This document shows positions 7,172 to 13,884 of a stretch of DNA of 36,270 bases, piece after piece. The notes beneath the pieces are model-generated. The model had not been told where the DNA came from. It ran no database searches and saw nothing but the letters and a program-made list of their open reading frames with translations. Each line of letters begins with the position of its first letter. Position 1 is the first letter of the stretch. The translations under genes and the position numbers were made by a program. Location: positions 1 through 36,270 of the forward strand of contig JBFLZD010000037.1 in the NCBI GenBank assembly GCA_040756435.1, given 5' to 3'. Source of the stretch: Spirochaetota bacterium (GTDB lineage Bacteria; Spirochaetota; UBA4802; UB4802).

Positions 7172-8293
7172 ATGGTATTAAAACGCACTATTCAGGATCA
7201 AATTGAAAAATTTTTATTCAAAAACAAAATAATTCTTATTTATGGTGCCCGACAGGTTGGTAAAACTACTCTGGTTAAATCAATAATGCAAAAATATCAG
7301 GATAGTGCACTGTACCTCAATTGTGATGAACCTGATATAAGAAATTTACTTCACAATAGAACATCCACAGAACTAAAATATATCATTGGGCAGAAAAAAT
7401 TAGTAATAATTGATGAAGCACAGATGGTGAAAGATATAGGAGTTACACTAAAGCTACTCATAGATAATTTTCCGGAAATTCAAATCATAGCTACGGGTTC
7501 ATCATCATTTGAATTAGCCAGCACTATATCACAACCCTTAACAGGCAGAAAAATTGAATTCAGACTATTCCCTTTTTCAATACAAGAATTGCACTCTATT
7601 TATTCCCGCTTGGAGATGGACCGTCTACTGCCACAATTTATGATATATGGTATGTATCCTGATATAGTACTGAACAAGGAAAATACTATAATACTTTTAA
7701 AAAATCTTGCTTTTAGTTACTCATACAAAGATGTGCTGCAATATCAGCAGATAAAAAATCCCGAAATTCTTGAAAAGCTATTACAGGCATTAGCTTTGCA
7801 AATTAGCAATGAAGTATCGTATAATGAATTATCTTCTTTGCTTGGTATTGATAAAAACACAGTAGCAAACTACATTAGAATACTGGAACAAGCATTTATC
7901 ATCTTTAAACTACCTCCATTAAGCCGTAACTTGCGGAATGAAATAAAAAAACTAAAAAAAATATATTTCTGGGATACTGGCATACGGAATGCATTAATTA
8001 ATAATTTTAATTCACTTGAATTGAGAACGGATACAGGGGCATTATGGGAAAACTTCTTTATTGCAGAAAGACTTAAATTTTTATATAACTCAATGGCAAA
8101 TAAAAACATATATTTCTGGCGAACTCAGCAAAAACATGAAATTGATTATGTTGAAGAAGAAAATGGCCAATTTGATGCATTTGAAATTAAATGGAATAAA
8201 CAAAAGGTGAAAATTCCATCAATATTCTTAGAAAATTACCCTGTAGCTCACCAGTATTGTATCAACAGGCAAAACTATATAGATCATATGTAA
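7172..8293 (+). CDS. AAA family ATPase with C-terminal DUF4143 domain
   Basis: 373 residues. An N-terminal AAA_14-type P-loop ATPase has Walker A YGARQVGKTT at about 23-32 and Walker B LVIIDEAQ at about 78-85, with a sensor-like ATGSSSFEL further on. The C-terminal half is DUF4143, including a winged-helix-like stretch (LLGIDKNTVANYIRILEQAFIIFKLPP) and a terminal EIDYVEEENGQFDAFEIKW, which has the spacing of a PD-(D/E)XK-like fold. The family is widespread, often mobile and functionally obscure. It is not an essential housekeeping type. It stands alone, behind a doubled inverted repeat. A truncated relative lies at 22281-22484, so the family has been present here at least twice. Confidence 0.88.
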   Translation: MVLKRTIQDQIEKFLFKNKIILIYGARQVGKTTLVKSIMQKYQDSALYLNCDEPDIRNLLHNRTSTELKYIIGQKKLVIIDEAQMVKDIGVTLKLLIDNFPEIQIIATGSSSFELASTISQPLTGRKIEFRLFPFSIQELHSIYSRLEMDRLLPQFMIYGMYPDIVLNKENTIILLKNLAFSYSYKDVLQYQQIKNPEILEKLLQALALQISNEVSYNELSSLLGIDKNTVANYIRILEQAFIIFKLPPLSRNLRNEIKKLKKIYFWDTGIRNALINNFNSLELRTDTGALWENFFIAERLKFLYNSMANKNIYFWRTQQKHEIDYVEEENGQFDAFEIKWNKQKVKIPSIFLENYPVAHQYCINRQNYIDHM

Positions 8294-8294
8294 G

Positions 8295-9206
8295 CTACCT
8301 TCTTTGCCACCACCATGCAGCAAGCGAACCCGAAATATTGTGCCATATACTAAAAATTGCTCCGGGCAGTGCAGCTAATGCTTCAAAATGTACAATAGCA
8401 AGTGACACCGCAAGCCCCGAATTCTGCATACCCACTTCAATAGCAATAGTTTTACGTACCCTTTTATCAAATCCCATTACAGTAGCGGCACCATACCCTA
8501 ACGCAAACCCTGCCACATTATGCAGCATTACCACAAGTATGGTAATACATCCCACTGTATGCAGGCTATGAGCATTTGCCGCAGTGATTCCTGCTATAAT
8601 AGTAACTATCGCCACAACTGATACCGAAGGAAGCACCATTACCACATGGTCAATATATTTTTTTAAAAGAAACCGCACCATAATACCCAGTGCTACCGGC
8701 ACGATAATAACCTGTACAATAGAAACAACCATGGAAATAAGTGGAACCGGCACCCACCGCCCGGCAAGAAGATACGTTAACAGAGGGGTCAGAGCAGGTG
8801 AAAGCATAGTGCTTGCAGTAGTCATCCCAACCGAAAGCGCTACATCGCCCTTTGCTAAGTATGTAATAACATTGGAGGCGGTTCCTCCAGGGCATGTGCC
8901 AACCAGAATCACACCAATGGCAAGCAGCGGCGGCAGATGAAAAAGCATGCACAAAAGCCAGGCAACAAGCGGCATGATAATAAACTGCGCCACCACACCG
9001 GTAACTAGAGCCATTGGGTATTTTACCACCACAACAAAGTCAGAAGGCTTTAAGGTTATGCCCATTCCAAACATGATTATTCCTAAAAAAAGCGGTATGT
9101 AGTTTACCAGAGGTTTAAACGCCAAAGGGAAATAATACCCGCATATAGATAAGAGAACAACCCATACTAAAAAATATTTTTCAATGATGTGTGTAAACCT
9201 GAGCAT
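8295..9206 (-). CDS. Bile acid:sodium symporter family (BASS) transporter
   Basis: A 303-residue membrane protein with about nine to ten hydrophobic helices. BASS hallmarks are present: GIIMFGMGITL at about 41-51 and GTCPGGTASNVITYLAKGDVALSV at about 103-126, where the conserved GGxxSN helix-breaking motif helps bind sodium. EVGMQNSGLAVSLA near residue 258 is the second conserved crossover. Bacterial relatives carry organic acids, pantoate or bile acids; the substrate cannot be told from sequence. It converges with the ATPase gene with a one-base gap. One dispersed GCGATAGT copy lies in the gene (8605-8612) and another 27 bases upstream (9233-9240). The ALTP peptide at about residue 138 is encoded by the other dispersed word. 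Confidence 0.9.
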   Translation of the reverse strand: MLRFTHIIEKYFLVWVVLLSICGYYFPLAFKPLVNYIPLFLGIIMFGMGITLKPSDFVVVVKYPMALVTGVVAQFIIMPLVAWLLCMLFHLPPLLAIGVILVGTCPGGTASNVITYLAKGDVALSVGMTTASTMLSPALTPLLTYLLAGRWVPVPLISMVVSIVQVIIVPVALGIMVRFLLKKYIDHVVMVLPSVSVVAIVTIIAGITAANAHSLHTVGCITILVVMLHNVAGFALGYGAATVMGFDKRVRKTIAIEVGMQNSGLAVSLAIVHFEALAALPGAIFSIWHNISGSLAAWWWQRR

Positions 9207-9326
9207 ATAGATGTACCATCTAAAAAAGGGTGGCGATAGTTACTGGTAAGAAATACCGTATGCACAATAAAATTTTTGTATCACTGACTTCTATTGTGTG
9301 CGCAATCGTTTACATAGAAAAATATG

Positions 9327-9398
9327 CGCTCTCCCCGGGAATCGAACCCAGACGCACGGCTCCGGAGGCCGACGCTCTATCCATTGAGCTAGGAGAGC
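9327..9398 (-). tRNA. tRNA-Arg (anticodon CCG)
   Basis: On the minus strand the acceptor arms GCTCTCC (9398-9392) and GGAGAGC (9334-9328) pair fully. The D arm is GCTC/GAGC, the anticodon loop CTCCGGA gives CCG, and the T arm CTGGG-TTCGATT-CCCGG is intact. The anticodon region resembles other bacterial tRNA-Arg(CCG). The first pair of the anticodon stem is a T-T mismatch. The discriminator is G and CCA is not encoded. No integrase or duplicated tRNA end is seen nearby. Confidence 0.92.
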
Positions 9399-9418
9399 AC
9401 GCATACCGTACATAGGCA

Positions 9419-9448
9419 TATATACCAGAAAAGCTTACTATGTGTCAA
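9419..9448 (-). promoter_or_regulatory. Promoter of tRNA-Arg
   Basis: Read on the minus strand, TTGACA (9448-9443), an 18-base spacer and TATATA (9424-9419) form a strong sigma-70-type promoter. The mature tRNA begins 20 bases past the -10 box. Confidence 0.7.
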
Positions 9449-9475
9449 GATTATTTGAGATACTGTATAGTAGTT

Positions 9476-9706
9476 TTAACGCAAATGATATTCTTTAGCA
9501 ATATCCTCTAAAGTTTGAACTGAATTGGGCAATACTGTATCTGGCACATAACCATATTTCTGCATACATTGAAACCGTTTGCACTGATTACGTCCCTCAA
9601 TACCTTCACAATACAGAGATTTAAAAACTTTTGTGGTTACAACCATATCCTGTAAAATACCCGTAAAAATTGGGCATTTATCTGCATAGTGACATTTATC
9701 ATTCAT
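9476..9706 (-). CDS. Small Cys-rich protein, unknown function
   Basis: I place the start at the ATG opening MNDKCHYADKCPIF; the frame reaches a TTG at 9736 but nothing supports the extra ten residues. The 76-residue product has cysteines in KCHYADKCPIF and then YCEG, QCKRFQC, about seven to eight in all, consistent with a metal or iron-sulfur site. The C-terminus reads YGYVPDTVLPNSVQTL. From memory, similar short proteins with a CPIF start and a VPDTLLPN-like end occur as hypothetical proteins in spirochaetes and proteobacteria. No strong ribosome binding site is seen. The gene lies upstream of tRNA-Arg on the same strand. Confidence 0.6.
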   Translation of the reverse strand: MNDKCHYADKCPIFTGILQDMVVTTKVFKSLYCEGIEGRNQCKRFQCMQKYGYVPDTVLPNSVQTLEDIAKEYHLR

Positions 9707-10214
9707 ATTCGCAATCGTGAATATTTCTTTATACAACCGTAATTACAACAATGATGCATGTACTGTTTTATTAATATCACTTATTTACATGTTATTCAAT
9801 TATAATAAATTGAAAAACAAAACCCTCTTTTTACACAACATGTGGTATATAACAAAATTTTTTTAACCTTTAAAAATTATATCCATACCATTCGGTCTTT
9901 TTAACACAAAATATTTTGTGATATCATACAGAGTATATGGAGTACACAGGTAATAATTAACACATAGCAAACAGAATGGAGTCACTTTTCATCGTGTGGG
10001 AAAAGCAAAGAATAAAACTGCACAATAAAGAAATAATATACACTATACATTATATAGACATGAATAAAGGAATTTTTTAAAGGATTAATACAAAATTTTT
10101 TTGTTTTTTTTGCCGATATAAGCTATAAATATTCTTGACAAGTAAGCAACAAAATTTTTTTTGGTGCTATACTTTCCTCCAATTTAATGATTGGCGAACC
10201 TCCAAATTCTCTTT
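9707..10214. other. Intergenic region, very AT-rich, with one perfect palindrome
   Basis: No convincing gene. A 34-codon frame on + (9976-10080) lacks a ribosome binding site. CACAAAATATTTTGTG at 9905-9920 is a perfect 16-bp palindrome of operator type, 55 bases before that frame. An extended -10 (TGCTATACT, 10165-10173) lies near the right end and could start a short RNA that ends at the terminator at 10215-10246. Confidence 0.35.
9905..9920. promoter_or_regulatory. Perfect 16-bp palindrome
   Basis: CACAAAATATTTTGTG equals its own reverse complement. It stands in an AT-rich gap without a recognised gene. It has the size and symmetry of a dimeric regulator site. Confidence 0.35.
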
Positions 10215-10246
10215 AGAGGGGAACCCTCTTCCCCTCTACTTTTTTA
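10215..10246 (+). terminator. Rho-independent terminator, plus strand
   Basis: AGAGGGGA (10215-10222) and TCCCCTCT (10230-10237) form an 8-bp GC-rich stem with a 7-base loop, followed by ACTTTTTTATT. No plus-strand gene precedes it within 500 bases. It may end a short untranslated RNA, or block plus-strand transcription into the small gene at 10276-10419. Confidence 0.7.
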
Positions 10247-10275
10247 TTACGAGCGATGTGAAAAGATCAAAGATA

Positions 10276-10419
10276 TTAATAAAATCCCTGGTATTCGTTG
10301 CGGGAAATGCGGTACTTTCGTCTATAATACTTGACAATGGCAGGCTTAATCATAAGGTAGCTGGCAATTATCCTGTCCGGCCAACCATATTCCAGGAGTT
10401 TTAAAATTGTTTTTCTCAT
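10276..10419 (-). CDS. 47-residue basic protein, possible helix-turn-helix
   Basis: The start has a near-perfect ribosome binding site (AAGGAGGA at 10431-10424, four bases before the ATG), the strongest in this part of the window. The product begins MRKTILKLLEYGWPDRIIAS and continues through YLMIKPAIVKYYRRKY. It is basic, helical in appearance, and the stretch WPDRIIASYLMIKPAIVKYY has the spacing of a helix-turn-helix whose second helix would be PAIVKYYRRKY. It is too short for most gene callers. No neighbour indicates its role. The strong translation signal and regular composition favour a real gene; DNA binding is inference. Confidence 0.6.
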   Translation of the reverse strand: MRKTILKLLEYGWPDRIIASYLMIKPAIVKYYRRKYRISRNEYQGFY

Positions 10420-10630
10420 GCTTTCCTCCTTGATTTTTGGGCAGACTATTCCGTTGGATTTATATTATAAGTAATTATAAATTTTGCAAGCTTTTTTTAG
10501 TAAAAAATTTAAAATTTTTTCCGATAAATATAAACCTGGCACAAAAATTTTATGTCACATTAGAATGGGTAATACCCTCACCATGAGGATGTGCTAAAAA
10601 GATACCTCATTTCAATTACTTTGCACCCGC
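10420..10630. other. AT-rich leader of the 47-residue gene
   Basis: Apart from the ribosome binding site next to 10419 the stretch holds no gene. A TATAAT-type box on the minus strand near 10467 could be the promoter -10 of the small gene, with only a poor -35. Confidence 0.3.
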
Positions 10631-10730
10631 GTCATTGCGAGGAACGAAGTGACGAAGCAATCTTGCTTTTTACGGCATTGAGATTGCTTCACTTTGACAT
10701 GCTCAGCGCAAGCGCTACACTCGCAATGAC
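10631..10730. repeat. Long palindromic interspersed repeat (GTCATTGCGAG type)
   Basis: GTCATTGCGAG (10631-10641) and CTCGCAATGAC (10720-10730) are exact inverted ends. Inside them GAAGCAATCT and AGATTGCTTC also pair, so the 100-bp element folds into one long imperfect hairpin. The ends match, from memory, a repeat family found in many unrelated bacteria beginning with this same word. A partial extra copy of the end (GTCATTGTGA) follows at 10742. It has no coding capacity and resembles a MITE. Confidence 0.85.
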
Positions 10731-10800
10731 ATTGCACTCTCGTCATTGTGAACTCCACGGTTTGCTTTGAGATGGCCCGATGTTCATTATTTGATAATAA

Positions 10801-10920
10801 GGGAACTTCTAAAAACTGTTTTTTTTGGATGTTCCCTTGTGGCCACAATATATATGTTAAAACTGCTTTCTATTATGTGAATAATTTCTGAAGAAAGCAG
10901 TTTTTTTGACGTGCCCATAA
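10801..10920. repeat. 120-bp folded intergenic repeat, copy A
   Basis: The unit begins GGGAACTTCTAAAAACTG and ends GTGCCCATAA. It contains two hairpins. The first pairs GGGAAC (10801-10806) with GTTCCC (10831-10836). The second has a perfect 13-bp stem, AAAACTGCTTTCT (10859-10871) with AGAAAGCAGTTTT (10892-10904), enclosed by GTGGCCAC and GTGCCCAT. Copy B follows with no gap. Confidence 0.9.
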
Positions 10921-11039
10921 GGGAACTTCTAAAAACTGTTTTTTTTGGATGTTCCCTTGTGGCCACAATATATACGTTAAAACTGCTTTCTAATTTATGA
11001 ATAATTTTGGAGGAAAGCAGTTTTTAGATGTGCCCATAA
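10921..11039. repeat. 120-bp folded intergenic repeat, copy B
   Basis: Tandem to copy A at a 120-bp period and nearly identical over the first 60 bases. The second hairpin keeps CTGCTTTC paired with GAAAGCAG, while its loop has diverged. Confidence 0.9.
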
Positions 11040-11109
11040 ATAATACTTGTTTTTTAACCTGTTATTTTGTAGTGTATCCTGCATAAACAAAGTAATGTGT
11101 AAAAAATTA

Positions 11110-11227
11110 GGGAACTTATGGAAACTGTTTTTACGGAAGTTCCTTTGTGGGCACAATATATAGGACAAGACCGCTTTCTTTTTAGTGCATCCGTACTGAT
11201 GAAAGCGGTTTTTAGAGGTGCTCATAA
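11110..11227. repeat. 120-bp folded intergenic repeat, copy C
   Basis: A diverged copy ending about 27 bases before the bactofilin start. Its second stem is CCGCTTTC with GAAAGCGG, where copies A and B have CTGCTTTC with GAAAGCAG. Both sides changed together, which preserves pairing. Its first stem is longer (GGAACTT with AAGTTCC). Confidence 0.85.
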
Positions 11228-11253
11228 ATATTATAGTGATAAATAATAGGAAT

Positions 11254-11613
11254 ATGGCACGGACAAATAAATTTAATATCGAAGACAATATTGTTAACAG
11301 TATCATAGGCGAAGGTTCTGAATTCAAAGGCGAATTTAACATTAACGGATTACTGCGTATAGATGGTAAATTCAAGGGAACTATCGCCACTGATGGTAAG
11401 GTGCTTATTGGGCAAACAGGCGAAGCCATAACCGACATCAAGGCACGCGTGGTGGTGATAGGCGGCACTGTGAAAGGCAATATCTATGCCACGGAGCGGG
11501 TGATTATGCTGTCAACCGGTACCATACATGGCAATGTCATAACGCCAAGCCTTATTATGGAAGATGGTGTTATTTTTGAGGGTAACTGCACTATAAACAA
11601 GAGGCAGGAATGA
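11254..11613 (+). CDS. Bactofilin (polymer-forming cytoskeletal protein)
   Basis: A 119-residue protein dominated by a single bactofilin (DUF583/CcmA) beta-helix, which self-assembles into filaments at the membrane. Typical repeats are visible: GEGSEFKGEFNINGLLRIDGKFKG, then VLIGQTGEAITDIKARVVVIGGTVKGNIYA, then GTIHGNVITPSLIMEDGVIFEG. I chose ATG 11254 (MARTNKF, preceded by AGGA) over the GTG at 11218, which lies inside repeat copy C. It starts a tightly spaced run of genes: the yaaR-type gene begins one base after its stop. In other bacteria bactofilins act in cell shape, peptidoglycan positioning and chromosome-segregation scaffolding, and parAB lies about 5 kb away. K-G-T-I-A-T near residue 44 is encoded by a GCGATAGT copy. 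Confidence 0.93.
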   Translation: MARTNKFNIEDNIVNSIIGEGSEFKGEFNINGLLRIDGKFKGTIATDGKVLIGQTGEAITDIKARVVVIGGTVKGNIYATERVIMLSTGTIHGNVITPSLIMEDGVIFEGNCTINKRQE

Positions 11614-11614
11614 C

Positions 11615-12058
11615 ATGATTGAGATAGTACCCCCAAACCCCAAGAAAGAAGAACAAAAAATTGTTAAACGTAAAAAAGGCACCAAATCCGCAGGCCTCCA
11701 TTCAACATTCAGATCCACCTTTGAGGGAACTCTTGAATTTTCGCTGCCTGAAACCTTAGATGAACTTCTTGAAGATCTAAAAGACCAGGAAAAAAAATTT
11801 ATGGCCGATCCCTCATTGTACAACATGCAGCGGTACAAGGCACTGGTTCAGCGTATACTAAAAATCCTGGTAAGCGAAGAATATGTGGTAAACACGTTAC
11901 AACGAAAACGCCGTGATCGTGCTGATTTTGTGGTTATACAGCAAATACAGAATAAGCTTGAAGAGATTACAAAAGCCTATATAACAAACAACAAAGCTTT
12001 TGATATATTAAAAACCTTTGATGAGATCAGAGGGTTAATCCTGGACCTTACCCACTAA
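11615..12058 (+). CDS. yaaR: YaaR family protein (DUF327)
   Basis: A 147-residue, mostly helical, highly charged protein. The core from about residue 30 (FEGTLEFSLPETLDELLEDLKDQ) to the end (FDEIRGLILDLTH) fits the DUF327/YaaR family, including FMADPSLYNMQRYKALVQRILKIL. The function is unknown. In Bacillus subtilis yaaR lies between yaaQ and holB, and here it also directly precedes holB. The start is one base after the bactofilin stop, with its ribosome binding site (AGGAA) inside the bactofilin end, so translation is probably coupled. Confidence 0.85.
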   Translation: MIEIVPPNPKKEEQKIVKRKKGTKSAGLHSTFRSTFEGTLEFSLPETLDELLEDLKDQEKKFMADPSLYNMQRYKALVQRILKILVSEEYVVNTLQRKRRDRADFVVIQQIQNKLEEITKAYITNNKAFDILKTFDEIRGLILDLTH

Positions 12059-12062
12059 AACC

Positions 12063-12995
12063 ATGACACAAATTTTAGGCAATACTGTTCAGCAATCTAT
12101 TATTTTGCACGCTGCCAGCAATAACATCCTTCCTCATTCAATGCTATTTTCAGGGCTGGAAGGTATTGGCAAAAAACTTTGTGCAGTTACATTGGCCAAA
12201 ACAATGCTGTGTGCCAGTGGCAACGCGTGCGGTGTCTGTCCTTCATGCAGGCAGATAGATCATGCAACGCACCCCGACGTTATCATAATTGAACCCAATG
12301 AGAAAGGGAACATCCCCATTGGCAGCGACGAACAGCAGGGAAGTATACGATGGCTAATTGGTCGCGTGAATTTAGCCTCCCTTAATCAAAAACGAGTCGT
12401 CATCATCAATGATGCCCATTGTATGAACATTCAGTCGCAAAATGCATTGCTTAAAACCGTTGAAGAACCGCCAGCACATACGTTTATTATCCTTATTAGC
12501 TCCGAACGCAATCAACTGCTGCCAACCATACATTCTCGTGTTACGGAATATGTCTTTCATCCTCTAAGCGATAGCGACCTCGTGTCCATCCTGCAAAAAA
12601 GTGGCATTGACAGGCAAATGTATGATGCCATCATCCCTGTTGCAGGAGGGTCTGCATCCTATGCTCTGACCCTTGCTCGTGAGGATCTCTTTTCGCAGCT
12701 TAAAGAAGCATACAGCGCTATAGCTAACTTTATATGCCAGCCAGAAGTTTTTTCCCATGATCTATCGCCCATACTACAGGAAATTGGTGCATACAGAACA
12801 ATTGACCTTTTGATTAATATATTCAGACTGCACTGCACTAAAAACAGATTGCCCTGGCTACACAGCGCACTTGACCAAATGCATGCTGTAGAAATTATTA
12901 AAATATTACTTGAACTGCGAAAGGGTATTTCCCACAATATTAATATTAGAATGGCACTGAAAGGCATGCTATACTCTTTATGTTTTACTCAATAA
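12063..12995 (+). CDS. holB: DNA polymerase III delta-prime subunit
   Basis: A clamp-loader subunit of the replicase, 310 residues. It has a P-loop-like SGLEGIGKK at about 30-38; the usual T/S after the lysine is K, as expected for delta-prime subunits that do not hydrolyse ATP. A zinc module follows (CASGNACGVCPSCRQIDHATHPD, four cysteines at about 50-65). The Walker-B-like region is VVIINDAHCMN and QNALLKTVEEPP is the conserved helix. The SRC motif reads SRV (TIHSRV). It begins four bases after the yaaR stop and is followed by ricT, the same order as in Bacillus. Confidence 0.93.
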   Translation: MTQILGNTVQQSIILHAASNNILPHSMLFSGLEGIGKKLCAVTLAKTMLCASGNACGVCPSCRQIDHATHPDVIIIEPNEKGNIPIGSDEQQGSIRWLIGRVNLASLNQKRVVIINDAHCMNIQSQNALLKTVEEPPAHTFIILISSERNQLLPTIHSRVTEYVFHPLSDSDLVSILQKSGIDRQMYDAIIPVAGGSASYALTLAREDLFSQLKEAYSAIANFICQPEVFSHDLSPILQEIGAYRTIDLLINIFRLHCTKNRLPWLHSALDQMHAVEIIKILLELRKGISHNINIRMALKGMLYSLCFTQ

Positions 12996-13017
12996 TTTTT
13001 TTTAAGCAGGTTTACCT

Positions 13018-13881
13018 ATGGATATAACAGGCGTAAAACTTAGATGCAGCCAGCAAGTTTATTATGTATATACAAACAATCTTTTTGTTCGTCGTAATTC
13101 CCTGTGTGTAGTAGAAACGGAACATGGTATAGATATTGGCAGGGTTTTTAAGAAACTTACTTCCCTGCCCGACGATTCAATAAAAGTGGGAGGGAAGCTT
13201 GTACGCCTTGCCACACAGGAAGATTTAAACCTTTTGCCTCAAATTGAGGCACTTGAAGATAGGGCTTTTGCGGTGTGCAAGGAAAAAATCATTGAAAAAA
13301 AATTAGAGATGAAACTTGTCATGGTCAAAAGCCTTTTTGATAAAACCAAGATTATCTTCTATTTTGTGGCTGACGGGCGTATTGACTTCAGGGAACTGGT
13401 GCGGGATTTAGCTGCGGTGTTCAGAACACGCATTGAGATGCGTCAGATTGGCGTGCGTGATGAAGCGCGCATGTGCGGAGGGTATGGAACTTGTGGCAGG
13501 CAACTGTGCTGTGTTAACCTCAAAGAAGAATTTGAACCAGTTTCTATCAAAATGGCTAAAGATCAAAATATGAATTTGCACTCGCTGAAAATTTCCGGTA
13601 TGTGCGGAAGGTTGCTATGTTGTCTTGGATATGAATACCATATTTATCGTGAGATTAATGAATCACTACCAAGTCCGGGTTTTCAGTTTACTGTTAATAA
13701 TATTCCTTTTGTGGTAGAAGCAATTGATAGCTTAAAAGAATCATTGATACTGAGGCATGACTCCAATACTGTTGCCATTCATAGAGATGAAATTAGCAAT
13801 ATAAATGGGACATTTGTATTGAGCGATACTGCAATTGAAAAATTAAAACATTCACTGGAAGTTGTTACTGAAGAGGTATAA
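13018..13881 (+). CDS. ricT: PSP1 domain protein, RicT/YaaT type
   Basis: A 287-residue PSP1-domain protein. The cysteine-rich signatures of the RicT family are present: RMCGGYGTCGRQLCCVNL at about 154-172 and GMCGRLLCCLGYE at about 197-209. In Bacillus RicT works with RicA and RicF in RNase Y-dependent RNA processing and the complex holds iron-sulfur clusters bound by such cysteines. ricA and ricF are not in the window. It sits between holB and metG. The ribosome binding site is weak (GCAGG). Confidence 0.92.
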   Translation: MDITGVKLRCSQQVYYVYTNNLFVRRNSLCVVETEHGIDIGRVFKKLTSLPDDSIKVGGKLVRLATQEDLNLLPQIEALEDRAFAVCKEKIIEKKLEMKLVMVKSLFDKTKIIFYFVADGRIDFRELVRDLAAVFRTRIEMRQIGVRDEARMCGGYGTCGRQLCCVNLKEEFEPVSIKMAKDQNMNLHSLKISGMCGRLLCCLGYEYHIYREINESLPSPGFQFTVNNIPFVVEAIDSLKESLILRHDSNTVAIHRDEISNINGTFVLSDTAIEKLKHSLEVVTEEV

Positions 13882-13884
13882 TCA

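Noticed and set aside
9327-9398. tRNA-Arg as an integration site
   Set aside because: No integrase, no duplicated tRNA 3' end, and flanking genes look like ordinary chromosome.
9976-10080. 34-codon frame on + (starts MESLFIVWEK)
   Set aside because: No ribosome binding site, no recognisable motif, and AT-rich context; probably chance.
10135-10404. 89-codon plus-strand frame
   Set aside because: It runs through a terminator hairpin and antisense to the 47-residue gene, which has a far better translation start.
10801-11039. CRISPR array
   Set aside because: The repeats are 120 bp, directly joined, without spacers, and no cas genes are present.
11218-11253. GTG start extending bactofilin by 12 residues
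   Set aside because: It falls inside the end of repeat copy C; ATG 11254 has an AGGA at good distance.
12088-12200. HolB as an active ATPase
   Set aside because: The P-loop ends GKK without the T/S, which is usual for delta-prime and not an anomaly.
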